Shown here in pieces: positions 34,904 through 43,270 of a stretch of 64,000 bases of DNA; within the stretch, counting starts at the first letter, position 1; every line of letters starts with the position of its first letter. The position numbers and the translations under genes are program-made. The stretch spans positions 40,260 through 104,259 of the forward strand of contig NZ_MAEI01000013.1 of the NCBI RefSeq assembly GCF_009933255.1, given 5' to 3'. The notes beneath the pieces are model-generated. The model had not been told where the DNA came from and did not search any database. It worked only from the letters and a program-made list of their open reading frames with translations. The DNA comes from Enterococcus diestrammenae (GTDB lineage Bacteria; Bacillota; Bacilli; Lactobacillales; Enterococcaceae).

Positions 34904-34960
34904 TGAGAATCTTTCTCATTTTCTAACTGGCATTATAGCAACCCTTATCTGGAGTTTCAA
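34904..34960 (-). promoter_or_regulatory. Promoter with Fur-like box for the ferredoxin-NADP reductase
   Basis: On the minus strand TTGAAA (34,955-34,960) and TATAAT (34,932-34,937) are 17 bp apart, a near-consensus sigma-A promoter. Just downstream lies TGAGAAAGATTCTCA (34,904-34,918), a 7-1-7 inverted repeat with one mismatch, like Fur/PerR-family boxes. A repressor there would block initiation or early elongation. Confidence 0.65.
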
Positions 34961-35106
34961 TGATAATGAGTTTTTTGGTGGCAAACTTATGCTTTTCTGC
35001 TATCATGGTACTAGGAAAAGCCCTGTCATTGATCCAGTCAAGTGGATGAAGCAGGGGAAGTGCGTACGTAGGAAGTGACGTACTAAATTTTGAAGGAGTG
35101 ACGCAG

Positions 35107-35697
35107 ATGTCTGAATTTCCACAATTATCTTTAGCAGCACAAACTGGCCACAAAGCCTTAATCAAAACCAACCGTGGCAATATCTTGGTTCAATTGTTTC
35201 CTGAAATTGCCCCAAAAACCGTTGAAAACTTTGAAACATTGGCCAAACAAGGCTATTACGATGGAGTGATTTTCCACCGAGTAATCCCTGATTTTATGAT
35301 CCAAGGGGGCGACCCAACCGGTACTGGTATGGGTGGGGATAGCTCATTTGGCGGCGATTTTGAAGATGAATTCTCCAAAGAGCTCTTCAATCTTCGGGGT
35401 GCTTTGTCCATGGCTAATCGGGGCCCAAATACCAACGGCAGCCAATTTTTCATCGTTTCTAATCAAAACGTTCCTGGCAATATGTTAGGTCAATTGGAAG
35501 GCGCGGGCTACCCATCAGAAGTCATTGAAGCTTACAAACAAGGTGGCACGCCTTGGTTGGACTTTCGTCATACGGTTTTCGGCCATGTGGTTGAAGGCAT
35601 GGACGTGGTAGACGAAATTCAAAACGTGCAACGGGGACCACAAGACAAACCGGTGCATGATGTGGTTATTGAAGGCATTGAAATCCAAGAAGCCTAA
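35107..35697 (+). CDS. Cyclophilin-type peptidyl-prolyl isomerase
   Basis: Cytoplasmic protein-folding enzyme. Seen: 196 residues; catalytic-site blocks [41 protein letters not shown] and [15 protein letters not shown]. Gram-positive-type insert [20 protein letters not shown] between the last two. No signal peptide or lipobox. The ATG follows AAGGAGTG; a GTG nine bases earlier is too close to the site. Confidence 0.93.
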   Translation: MSEFPQLSLAAQTGHKALIKTNRGNILVQLFPEIAPKTVENFETLAKQGYYDGVIFHRVIPDFMIQGGDPTGTGMGGDSSFGGDFEDEFSKELFNLRGALSMANRGPNTNGSQFFIVSNQNVPGNMLGQLEGAGYPSEVIEAYKQGGTPWLDFRHTVFGHVVEGMDVVDEIQNVQRGPQDKPVHDVVIEGIEIQEA

Positions 35698-35841
35698 GAA
35701 AATCGATAGAAGAGAACTTCCTGTTTTATGCGGGGGGTTCTTTTTTGCTGTGAAACACAGCGATTGGCTGCTGAAAGCAGACAGAGCTGATGTTGAACAG
35801 TACTAGGCGACCCCAGGGAGCGTAGTCACCTTCGTACCGAT

Positions 35842-35872
35842 AAAAAAAGCCTCTCGCCATGAGAGACTTTTT
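35842..35872 (-). terminator. Terminator for the YczE-type membrane gene
   Basis: Minus-strand stem GTCTCTC / GAGAGGC (one wobble pair) with a 5-nt loop and a run of seven T, 8 bp after the stop. Confidence 0.8.
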
Positions 35873-35880
35873 GCTAATGC

Positions 35881-36555
35881 TCAACGTTTTGGGGATACTT
35901 TTTCCACCGGTAATACTTCCCTGCAAGGCTCAGAAAACCGCTGTTCCAACAAGCGAATGCCCCGTCCGACGGTCAGGGCTGAAACGATGGTGCCAATCCC
36001 GATGCTGCTAATTTTCCCTAAAAAAACTAGACCCAGAGTGCATGCAATAAGAATCATCACCAAATCAAAGCGTAGTTTCATTTGGCCGAAGCTCTGACCT
36101 TGTCTTTGGCTCAGTAAGGCCACGATACCATCTGGAGCGTTCATGATAAAGTTGCCCCGCACCATCAAAAAGGCGCCACTACTGGTCCCACAGATTGCCA
36201 AAAATAACAGCAATACACGAACAATTAGACTGCCTGGACGCCAGTTTTCCAAGCCGAGAAAGACGTTGTAAAAATCGACGACAGCCCCGAAAACCAAAGA
36301 AAAAGGCAGTTGTAGGAGAATTTTGAGATCCCATTTTTTAGCTAGCAATAACTGTGCCACGACAAAACAGGCAAAGACCAAGCTCGTGGCGGCACCCAAA
36401 CTGATGTCCGTGATTTTGGCAGTGATGAAAGGCACCGCCACTAGCGCACTGGTTCCAAGCTGGCAACAGGTGAATAACACCGTGCCCAATGCTAAAATAA
36501 CCATTCCGCTAAGATAGGTGGCACTTCGTTTGAAAAAGGGGACGGCGACTTCCAT
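35881..36555 (-). CDS. YczE/YyaS/YitT-family membrane protein
   Basis: 224 residues with about five hydrophobic spans. Seen: GMVILALGTVLFTCCQLGTSALVAVPF at the start (a long Gly/Ala-rich helix pair), FGAVVDFYNVFLG, and GKISSIGIGTIVSALTVGRGIRLLEQ near the end, as in the YczE/DUF6198 group. Function unknown; members sit in transport or regulatory loci. No clear AGGAGG is seen, only GAGGAG before the ATG on the minus strand. Confidence 0.75.
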   Translation of the reverse strand: MEVAVPFFKRSATYLSGMVILALGTVLFTCCQLGTSALVAVPFITAKITDISLGAATSLVFACFVVAQLLLAKKWDLKILLQLPFSLVFGAVVDFYNVFLGLENWRPGSLIVRVLLLFLAICGTSSGAFLMVRGNFIMNAPDGIVALLSQRQGQSFGQMKLRFDLVMILIACTLGLVFLGKISSIGIGTIVSALTVGRGIRLLEQRFSEPCREVLPVEKVSPKR

Positions 36556-36651
36556 AACAACTCTCCTCGCAAAAGATTAGACTGAGCATCTTCCTTTACC
36601 TAATTATAACAAAGATTGCAGCGTTTCTAGTCGGTTAGCACAGTTTTCCTG

Positions 36652-36864
36652 TATCGAAAAAGGTGAAATTTAGCTCCGCAGGAATTGATATGACGGTAGC
36701 TAGAACGGCAAATGCCAAATACAAAGCAATTTATCATTTGCCTTTGAGCTTCAAACTTAGAGTAAGTGTCACAAGTGCCACCAACTCTAAGTAATTCATC
36801 TCAATCTTTAAAGCTACTGTCATATCAATCCTACTACGCTAAATTTCACCTTTTTCACGAGATA
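36652..36864. repeat. Interspersed repeat module A, second complete copy
   Basis: About 213 bp. The left end TATCGAAAAAGGTGAAATTT ... TTGATATGACGGTAGC is matched by the inverted right end GCTACTGTCATATCAATCC ... AAATTTCACCTTTTTC with few differences over about 45 nt. The centre holds CTTAGAGT / ACTCTAAG. It lies between two minus-strand genes, outside both. The remaining gap to 36,930 shows homology to the sequence after the 24.5-kb copy (AGCAAAG...AAACAGGGC). Confidence 0.85.
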
Positions 36865-36930
36865 CTTGTTACTTTTCTAAGGAAGAAAATTGCGATCCTT
36901 AGGGAGCAAAGCCAATAATCTATTATGGTA

Positions 36931-36968
36931 AAACAGGGCATTCTCCGGAAATCTGCCCTGTTTTCTCA
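36931..36968. terminator. Terminator after the PatB-type gene
   Basis: AAAACAGGGCA pairs perfectly with TGCCCTGTTTT around a 13-nt loop; T-rich on both sides. Lies 20 bp past the stop of the minus-strand lyase gene. Confidence 0.85.
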
Positions 36969-36984
36969 TATATTAGTTACTAAG

Positions 36985-38154
36985 CTATTCCTGAAAGGCC
37001 TTGACGATTCGTTCCAAACCAGCTTCGAGAGTTGCTTTTGGGCAAGCCAAGTTTAAGCGCATGTGACCCGTCCCTTGTTTGCCAAAAATTGTTCCGGCGT
37101 TTAGCACGACGCCGGCTTCTTCAATCATCTTAGTCTGCAACTGCTGGTCGCTGAGACCAAAGGCTGAAAAGTCCAACCAAGCCAAATAGGTGCCTTCTGG
37201 AGCCATCATAGTTACTTGAGGCAAATGGTTTGCGAAGTACTCTTGGGTAAAGCGACTATTTTCTGCCAAATAAGCTAACAACTCTGTTAACCATTCCCCA
37301 CCTTGACGATAAGCCGTCTCTGTACCTAGCAAACCAAACGTGGAAATCGTGGCTTGTTCCGTCATTTCTTGGATATCCTTGAAGGCTTTACGCAAGCTAG
37401 GATTTTTGATGTAAACCATGGAATGCTTGATCCCCGCCAAGTTAAAGGTCTTTGTTGCGGCGGTCAATATCAAGGAAAAGTCAGCAAAATCAGGAGCGAC
37501 TGTTTGGAAAGAGACATGACGATGGGGAGCAAAGACCAAATCTTGATGGATTTCATCAGCTACGACAATCACGCCGTATTTTTGGCAAAGCCGCCCGACA
37601 GCCAACAACTCTTCTTGTTCCCACACACGGCCACCAGGGTTATGGGGGTTACAGAGGATGAACAGCTTGATATGGTCTTTTTTGATCCGTGCTTCCATGT
37701 CAGCCAAGTCCATCTGGAACCGGCCAGCGACTACATGAAGCGGGGAGGCAGAGGGGATTCGACCATTGGCTTTGACCATATTGGCAAACGGATGGTAGAC
37801 CGGATCGTGAATCAGTACGGTATCGCCAGGTTTAGTGTAGGCTTGAATCGCCACGCCGATACTAGGGACGACACCTGGAGAAAAGAGGATATCTTTTTTC
37901 GTCAGCTGGTAGCCGTAACGCTCATTTTCCCAAGCGATGATCGCTTCATACAAGGAATCTGGCGTCACACTATAGCCAAAAATCCCTTGCTGGCTATAGT
38001 TCGTCAAGGCCTCGATCACCGGTGTCGGCGCCATAAAATCCATATCCGCTACCCATAATGGAATCAGGTCTTCTTTGTGATAAGTCTGGACGATGCCATC
38101 CCATTTGACACTGTTGGTATTTTTCCGCGAAAGCTGTTGGTCAAAATCTGTCAT
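36985..38154 (-). CDS. MalY/PatB-family PLP-dependent C-S lyase (cystathionine beta-lyase type)
   Basis: Fold-type I PLP enzyme that cleaves C-S bonds of cystathionine or cysteine conjugates. Seen: 389 residues; PLWVADMDFMAPTPVIEAL; FILCNPHNPGGRVW; VVADEIHQDLVF; the PLP lysine in TAATKTFNLAG near residue 236; RLNLACPKATLEAGLERI at the end. The start follows AGGAGGAA. Monocistronic, divergent from the S1-domain gene. MalY-like regulation or aminotransferase activity is possible; the lyase call is from family similarity. Confidence 0.87.
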   Translation of the reverse strand: MTDFDQQLSRKNTNSVKWDGIVQTYHKEDLIPLWVADMDFMAPTPVIEALTNYSQQGIFGYSVTPDSLYEAIIAWENERYGYQLTKKDILFSPGVVPSIGVAIQAYTKPGDTVLIHDPVYHPFANMVKANGRIPSASPLHVVAGRFQMDLADMEARIKKDHIKLFILCNPHNPGGRVWEQEELLAVGRLCQKYGVIVVADEIHQDLVFAPHRHVSFQTVAPDFADFSLILTAATKTFNLAGIKHSMVYIKNPSLRKAFKDIQEMTEQATISTFGLLGTETAYRQGGEWLTELLAYLAENSRFTQEYFANHLPQVTMMAPEGTYLAWLDFSAFGLSDQQLQTKMIEEAGVVLNAGTIFGKQGTGHMRLNLACPKATLEAGLERIVKAFQE

Positions 38155-38262
38155 TTCCTATTCCTCCTACTGATTTTCTCCAGAAGACTGCTGCCGGAGA
38201 AACGAACTTCTTTTTTTTGATTATATCAAGTATAATAGAAAATTGAGAAGAGAGGGAAGCAA

Positions 38263-38643
38263 ATGACTTATAAAATCGGACAGGTTCTGCAAGGAACGGT
38301 CACTGGTATCCAACCTTATGGGGCTTTTGTGGCGCTAGATGAGCAGACCCAAGGCTTGATCCATGTTTCTGAGATTCAGTCAGGCTATACGAAAAATATC
38401 AATGATGTGGTAAAAGTTGGGGACAAGCTGCCCGTCCAAATCATCGATATCGATGAATATTCACAAAAAATCAGTCTTTCTCGCCGGACACTAGACGGGA
38501 ACCACACGAAAGCACGGCCTCACCGCAAACGCTACTTTACCAACAAGAACAAGCAGATTGGCTTTTCTACGATTGAAAAACAACTCCCTATCTGGGTTGC
38601 TGAAGCGTTGGAGAGCTTGCATAATGAAAGCTTAAAGAAATAG
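38263..38643 (+). CDS. S1-domain RNA-binding protein (YugI/GSP13/CvfD type)
   Basis: 126 residues with one S1 domain at residues 3-75 (GQVLQGTVTGIQPYGAFVAL, GLIHVSEIQSGYTKNINDVV, DIDEYSQKISLSRRTL) and a basic C-terminal extension (KARPHRKRYFTNKNK). Homologues bind the ribosome or act in post-transcriptional control and stress. ATG behind GAGAGGGAAG; TATAAT at about 38,231. Confidence 0.87.
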   Translation: MTYKIGQVLQGTVTGIQPYGAFVALDEQTQGLIHVSEIQSGYTKNINDVVKVGDKLPVQIIDIDEYSQKISLSRRTLDGNHTKARPHRKRYFTNKNKQIGFSTIEKQLPIWVAEALESLHNESLKK

Positions 38644-38709
38644 TGATGTACATTTTCTGAAATCGTGTTAAAATTGATTTGCAAGTAAATCCGAATTCGA
38701 GGTGGTATT

Positions 38710-39072
38710 GTGGAAAACAAAAAAGTCGCCGGGACTGTGATGTTACATATGCAAGACGGTGATAAGCGGTTCTTAGTTCATTCCACTGGTGAGGCTGTTG
38801 AATTAGCTTCGACTGATTTTGCCCAGGATAAGACTGGTTTGGCAAATATCTTAGGGATGTTGAAAGAACAAGTGCACCTGGACGTGAAGAAGATCGACCT
38901 AGTAGAACTGACGAACGGCCAGATTGATGATGAAAATGTTCCATTGTTTGTTTTCGAAGCACAAGAGGCCTTACTTGAAAGCCAGTTGCCAGAAGACTTT
39001 AGTTGGGAAGAGCCTCAACGTTTTCAGAAAATCATCAGCAACTATCAAATCGAAGGCATGCCTTTTTTCTAG
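38710..39072 (+). CDS. Conserved hypothetical soluble protein
   Basis: 120 residues, acidic, no membrane segment. GTG start behind GAGGTGG. N-terminal part alternates short beta-type segments (KKVAGTVMLHMQDGDKRFLVH); the rest is mixed with an acidic stretch near EDFSWEEPQRFQK. I do not recognise a named family. It follows the S1-domain gene by 66 bp and ends before a strong terminator, so the two may be cotranscribed. Confidence 0.65.
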   Translation: MENKKVAGTVMLHMQDGDKRFLVHSTGEAVELASTDFAQDKTGLANILGMLKEQVHLDVKKIDLVELTNGQIDDENVPLFVFEAQEALLESQLPEDFSWEEPQRFQKIISNYQIEGMPFF

Positions 39073-39123
39073 CAGGCATCATTTTGTAGCAACGCTTGAT
39101 TGATTGTGAATCCATGTAGATAC

Positions 39124-39168
39124 GAGCCCCCAACAAAAATCCGGTGCGATTTTTGTGGGTGGCTTTGT
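39124..39168 (+). terminator. Terminator after the hypothetical gene
   Basis: Long stem (GCCCCCAACAAAAATC / GATTTTTGTGGGTGGC, one or two mismatches) with a 6-nt loop and a T-rich tail. Confidence 0.88.
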
Positions 39169-39315
39169 TTTTTTGACTTGCGGGGCAAGAAAGTTAAAAA
39201 CAATGGTTTCCCAAGGGCTGAGATTGTGGTATTCTGTGGAAGAATTTGCATTTTTTAGCAAAAAATGGTACAGCCTAGTCAGTGGACTAGCGTTATTAGA
39301 AGAGAGGGAAGACGA

Positions 39316-39567
39316 TTGTTAACGATTGTTTTAGTCATCGTACTTATCGCAGCCTTGGTCGCTGTGATGAAATACGCCAAATTTTTATGGCGCATGATTG
39401 GTTTGTTTATCGCAATTTTACTCGTTTGGCTTTATAAAGAAAATATCATGACGTGGTTTAGCCAGTCGGTAGCCGGCGATGGCTTGATGGATTTTCTCAC
39501 AGGCCTAGGTACTGGCATCAAAAATATTTTGGATAAAATCTTTTTCGGACTCGGGGATCTCTTGTGA
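39316..39567 (+). CDS. Small membrane protein, paralogue 1
   Basis: 83 residues. TTG start behind AGAGAGGGA; the open frame further upstream lacks a site. Two hydrophobic spans (about 2-20 and 22-43) separated by KFLWR, then an amphipathic tail VAGDGLMDFLTGLGTGIKN. It is a clear paralogue of the next gene: FLWRMIGLFIAILLVWLYKE versus FLWRIVGLAFAVFLIWIFKD, and GDGLMDFL versus GDGLANFL. Function unknown. Confidence 0.7.
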   Translation: MLTIVLVIVLIAALVAVMKYAKFLWRMIGLFIAILLVWLYKENIMTWFSQSVAGDGLMDFLTGLGTGIKNILDKIFFGLGDLL

Positions 39568-39595
39568 TCTCTGAGTTTTTTTAGAAATTTTGTCT

Positions 39596-39665
39596 GGCTT
39601 TAGGAACTAGTTCAGCTATCGCTTGAGGTATTTTTCGGAAGTGAGTACGGCCGACTTTCTTGATA
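39596..39665. repeat. Diverged repeat modules between the two paralogues
   Basis: 39,586-39,622 resembles 32,836-32,866 (GTCTGG.TTT..GAACTAG.TCAGCTA.CGC). 39,624-39,662 resembles module C (TTGAGGTATTTTTCGGAAGT ... ACGGCCGACTTTCTT). It sits in the 253-bp space between two related small genes. Confidence 0.6.
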
Positions 39666-39820
39666 TCAGCTAATTCTAGCGCATCTCCTGCAAACACCCA
39701 TAAATCAGAACCGTTAGTAAACATCTGCCACTATAATTTCCGTCTTTAGACCCATGCGTTTTTTTCGCAGATGCCTGATAATGAAACTAGCAATTATTCA
39801 ATAAATTTTGGAAAGGATGT

Positions 39821-40081
39821 ATGACCATGACACAACTTATCGCAATATTGGTGATACTTGCCATCATTATCGGCATTATCAAGGTAGGCTCATTTTTGTG
39901 GCGCATAGTTGGGCTGGCCTTTGCCGTGTTTTTGATCTGGATTTTTAAAGATGACTTATTGCAATGGGGGCAGTCGTTGATGGAAGGCGATGGCCTGGCG
40001 AATTTTTTACGACAAGTGGGGGATTTTGTCACGGAAGGGTTTCGCCAAGTTTCTAACTGGTTGCAGAACTTGTTATCCTAG
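39821..40081 (+). CDS. Small membrane protein, paralogue 2
   Basis: 84-86 residues (ATG at 39,821, or at 39,827, both after GGAAAGGA). Two N-terminal hydrophobic spans joined by SFLWR, then an amphipathic, Gln/Phe-rich tail RQVGDFVTEGFRQVSNWLQN. Similar along its whole length to the protein encoded at 39,316, so the two arose by tandem duplication. Size and shape recall envelope-stress or holin-like proteins, but there is no direct support for either. Confidence 0.72.
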   Translation: MTMTQLIAILVILAIIIGIIKVGSFLWRIVGLAFAVFLIWIFKDDLLQWGQSLMEGDGLANFLRQVGDFVTEGFRQVSNWLQNLLS

Positions 40082-40141
40082 CTAGTGTTTTATTTGTCTT
40101 TTCGAATCAGAAGGGCTACTCTTATCACGAGGAGTGATGAA

Positions 40142-41083
40142 ATGAAAAAATGGATGATGTTAGCCATCGCGGCCTTCGCTTTGACGGGGTGCAGTCAAGG
40201 AAACAATCAAGCGGCGCAGTCCAAGAATAGTAGCCAAACGACTGTTAGCACAGCACAATCATCGACGACTGTGACTGAAACGACTACTGATTCATCGCCA
40301 GAGGTAGCGACAGAAAATACTAGTACATCGGAGTCTGAAACCAACAGCAATCCTTCGTCAGCTCCAGCGGAATCTAGCACTTCCGGCAAGTCTTCATCCA
40401 AAACGCCGGAGTCAACAGCTACTAGCAGTTCCAAGGCTACTAGTGAAACCAGTTCGAGCGCCAGTGGTGACAATCAGACAGCGGATGCTTTGGCACAACT
40501 AAAAGAGAAATTCGCGAATGTCTCATTACCGACGACGTTTCCTAGAGATGAGAGCTTGCATTTAAATATTGCCGAAACCGGCGATGAAAATAAGATGAGT
40601 GCGCTGTTTTACAATTTGGAGCAAGCTTTAGTATTGGATAGCCAAAAGTTAAACGGGGAAACACCCTTTGCCTATTTTGCAAAAACGACCTATGAGACTT
40701 CCGGTAAAGCCAAAGAAGCGGTCAATTACAACTATGACGACGGCGGGCGTAAAGTCGATCTCGGTCACGATATCGCCGGTTATACCCAAGGTGCAGCAGG
40801 TTCGACTTCTTTAAGTTGGAAAGAAGGCAACTGGGCGTTAACGGTTCGTGGCAATAACGCAGAAGGCCAAGATACCGTGGCGGCAGCCAAAGAAATCGTG
40901 GACTATCTGGAAACCGCCTTTTTACCAGTTCCCCAAGCTGTCGGTCAAATCGTCATTGACCTTGCAGCTGGTGGCAACTATGACGCCAATACTGTCACTT
41001 GGCAAGCGGACACAGTGGTTTACCAAGTCAGCCATCAAGAACCGCTAGCAGCTTTGGAGATGGCCGTGTCCGTCGCTGATTAA
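40142..41083 (+). CDS. Lipoprotein with Ser/Thr-rich linker
   Basis: 313 residues. Signal peptide MKKWMMLAIAAFALTGC with lipobox LTGC (Cys17), so membrane-anchored outside the cell. Residues 18-125 are a low-complexity Ser/Thr/Glu linker, as in many surface lipoproteins that reach through the wall. The remaining 185 residues form a globular domain starting DALAQLKEKFANVSLPTTFP; I do not recognise its family. The ATG follows AGGAGTG. It lies 60 bp after the small membrane gene. Confidence 0.8.
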   Translation: MKKWMMLAIAAFALTGCSQGNNQAAQSKNSSQTTVSTAQSSTTVTETTTDSSPEVATENTSTSESETNSNPSSAPAESSTSGKSSSKTPESTATSSSKATSETSSSASGDNQTADALAQLKEKFANVSLPTTFPRDESLHLNIAETGDENKMSALFYNLEQALVLDSQKLNGETPFAYFAKTTYETSGKAKEAVNYNYDDGGRKVDLGHDIAGYTQGAAGSTSLSWKEGNWALTVRGNNAEGQDTVAAAKEIVDYLETAFLPVPQAVGQIVIDLAAGGNYDANTVTWQADTVVYQVSHQEPLAALEMAVSVAD

Positions 41084-41091
41084 TTCGAACA

Positions 41092-41124
41092 AATGAGTGA
41101 ACAATGAGTGAGCAATGAGTGGAC
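41092..41124. repeat. Three tandem copies of an 11-bp unit
   Basis: AATGAGTGAAC, AATGAGTGAGC and AATGAGTGGAC directly follow one another just after the lipoprotein stop. Each unit contains ATG-AGT-G but no open frame of note results. Confidence 0.85.
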
Positions 41125-41261
41125 AAGCACTGAGACGTTTGGTTTCCGGGCTTGGCCACTTTTTCGATTGTGACAAAGCTACCATGAAATTCCTCGAGAG
41201 GCGGTTATCTTTTTGGCTGCCTGTGCTATAATAACACCACCAAACAAGACGGGAGCTTTTC

Positions 41262-41807
41262 ATGAAACTTTTTCAATCCTATGAGTTACTGGAAACCAGC
41301 AAGCTGAGTCACCAGTTGAATAGTTGGTCGCTAGCGGTTTTTATCGCTTTGTTAGTCGGTGCTTCGGTACTGGTCGACCTGTGCCAAATTTCGGTGGTGC
41401 ACTTTGCTTTTATGCAAGATGTCTTGTGTTTTTTTGGCGGCTATCTGGCAATCACGCTGGCCCACGAAGGGGTTCACGGAGGCTTTTTCAAGCTGTTTGC
41501 ACCAAAGCAAAAGGTGGTTTTTCGGCGGAAGCGGGGCTTGTCTTATGCCACCAGTCCTGGAAGCTACTTTAGCAAAAGGCAATACGGGCTGATTACGCTG
41601 GCGCCTTTTTTGCTGCTGACATTGACGGGAGTCTGCTTTTTGGCGTTGGTGGGAGCATATTTTTGGGCGGGCTTGTTATTGATCACCCACACGGCTTCAT
41701 GTGTTGGCGATTTTTACTGGCTGAGCTTAGTGCTTCGCGGGCCAAAAAACGCCATGGTGAAAGATACGGTGACGGGGCTAGCTTTGTATTTACCTGTCGA
41801 AAAGTAG
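41262..41807 (+). CDS. DUF3267-family membrane metalloprotease-like protein
   Basis: 181 residues with four hydrophobic spans. A zinc-protease-type HExxH is visible in ITLAHEGVHGGFFKLF (about residue 68), as in the DUF3267 family related to site-2 proteases. A second metal ligand could be in HTASCVGDFYWL (Asp near residue 157). Whether it is an active protease is unknown. The ATG follows a GGGAGC site; a TATAAT lies at about 41,227. Confidence 0.8.
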   Translation: MKLFQSYELLETSKLSHQLNSWSLAVFIALLVGASVLVDLCQISVVHFAFMQDVLCFFGGYLAITLAHEGVHGGFFKLFAPKQKVVFRRKRGLSYATSPGSYFSKRQYGLITLAPFLLLTLTGVCFLALVGAYFWAGLLLITHTASCVGDFYWLSLVLRGPKNAMVKDTVTGLALYLPVEK

Positions 41808-41893
41808 CCAAGCAGAAAGCACCATGCTAAAATAAGAAGGATTTATGAGACTTGCGGGAATCTTTCCCGAGGAGTGATAAAGGAGGATTCATT

Positions 41894-42418
41894 TTGACGG
41901 AGTATTTAAACGTTGGCAAAATCGTCAACACCCACGGCATTCGTGGGGAAGTACGGGTGATTTCCCAGACGGATTTCCCGGAAGAACGTTACCAACCTGG
42001 GGCTGAATTGGTTTTGTTTCGCGATCAAAAAGAGCCTTTGCAGCTGACGGTAGCCAGCCATCGCAAACACAAAAACTTTGATTTACTAACTTTTGCAGGA
42101 TATCCCAATATTAATGATGTGGAAGCTTTCCGGGATGGTATTTTGAAAGTTTCGATGGCTAATTTGTCTGATTTAGCAGAAAACGAATACTATTACCATG
42201 AAATCATCGGCTTAACAGTGGTGGAAGAAGATGGTACGGTAATGGGGAAAATCAAGGAAATCCTCTCACCAGGGGCCAATGATGTCTGGGTGGTTCAGCG
42301 AAAAGGCCAAAAAGATGCGTTGCTTCCTTATATCGAGTCAGTGGTGAAGGCGATCAACCTCGAGGAAGGCACCGTCGTCGTGGAGATTCCAGAAGGGTTG
42401 TTAGATGATGCAAATTGA
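41894..42418 (+). CDS. rimM: Ribosome maturation factor RimM
   Basis: Assists 30S maturation by binding S19 and the 16S head domain. Seen: 174 residues; N-terminal [18 protein letters not shown]-terminal PRC-barrel with [20 protein letters not shown] and [24 protein letters not shown] start right after AAAGGAGG; the residues before it (from 41,852) are non-conserved. Overlaps trmD by 14 bp. Confidence 0.95.
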   Translation: MTEYLNVGKIVNTHGIRGEVRVISQTDFPEERYQPGAELVLFRDQKEPLQLTVASHRKHKNFDLLTFAGYPNINDVEAFRDGILKVSMANLSDLAENEYYYHEIIGLTVVEEDGTVMGKIKEILSPGANDVWVVQRKGQKDALLPYIESVVKAINLEEGTVVVEIPEGLLDDAN

Positions 42419-43169
42419 TGTATTGACCTTGTTTCCTCGGATGTTTGAAGGCCCGCTGGGAGAGTCGATCATCGGCAAAGCGCGGGAGAAAGACTTACTG
42501 ACGATCAATGTTCATAACTTTCGTGACTATTCAGATAACAAGCACCATACCGTCGATGACTATCCATACGGGGGCGGTGCGGGGATGTTATTGAAAGTTC
42601 AGCCGATTTTTGATAACTTAAAAGCCATCGAAGCCGAAAATCCCGGACAGAAAAAGCGGGTGATTTTGCTAGATCCAGCGGGGAAACCCTTTGATCAAAA
42701 GCTAGCTGAAGAGTTTGCTAAGGAAGAGCAGTTGGTCTTTATTTGCGGCCACTATGAAGGTTACGATGAGCGCATTCGGGATTTGGTCACAGATGAAGTG
42801 TCCTTAGGGGATTATGTCTTGACCGGGGGCGAGCTAGGCGCGATGGTGATGATCGATGCCACCGTGCGTTTGTTGCCAGAGGTGTTGGGCAATGATACCT
42901 CGGCTCAGACGGATTCTTATTCGACAGGGTTGTTGGAACATCCCCAGTACACGCGACCAGCAGATTTCAATGGCCAAAAGGTGCCTGAAGTCTTACTCAA
43001 TGGCAACCATAAGTTGATTGAAGCCTGGCGCTTGAAAGAATCGCTGCGGCGGACCTATACTCGTCGTCCAGATCTGCTAGAAAACTTCCCCTTGACCAAA
43101 GAAATGCAAAAGATGTTAGCGGAGATTCAAGCAGAAACTGATGCAGCAAATGAAGCACAACAGTCTTAG
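42405..43169 (+). CDS. trmD: tRNA (guanine-37-N1)-methyltransferase TrmD
   Basis: SPOUT-class methyltransferase making m1G37 in tRNAs. Seen: 254 residues; [44 protein letters not shown]; the knot region [16 protein letters not shown]. It overlaps the end of rimM, with a possible second ATG three bases later. Followed by a terminator; rplS, its usual neighbour, is four genes further on because extra genes have been inserted. Confidence 0.96.
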   Translation: MMQIDVLTLFPRMFEGPLGESIIGKAREKDLLTINVHNFRDYSDNKHHTVDDYPYGGGAGMLLKVQPIFDNLKAIEAENPGQKKRVILLDPAGKPFDQKLAEEFAKEEQLVFICGHYEGYDERIRDLVTDEVSLGDYVLTGGELGAMVMIDATVRLLPEVLGNDTSAQTDSYSTGLLEHPQYTRPADFNGQKVPEVLLNGNHKLIEAWRLKESLRRTYTRRPDLLENFPLTKEMQKMLAEIQAETDAANEAQQS

Positions 43170-43202
43170 CACTGTGAAAATAAGCTGTTACACAGGATAG
43201 CA

Positions 43203-43242
43203 GGCTGATTGACTAGGGAACGCCTTAGCCAATCAGCTTTTT
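43203..43242 (+). terminator. Terminator after trmD
   Basis: GGCTGATTG / CAATCAGC stem extended by CTA(G)/(C)TTAG, followed by TTTTT. Confidence 0.8.
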
Positions 43243-43270
43243 AGACTTAAAAGGAAGAAAGGTAGGACTC

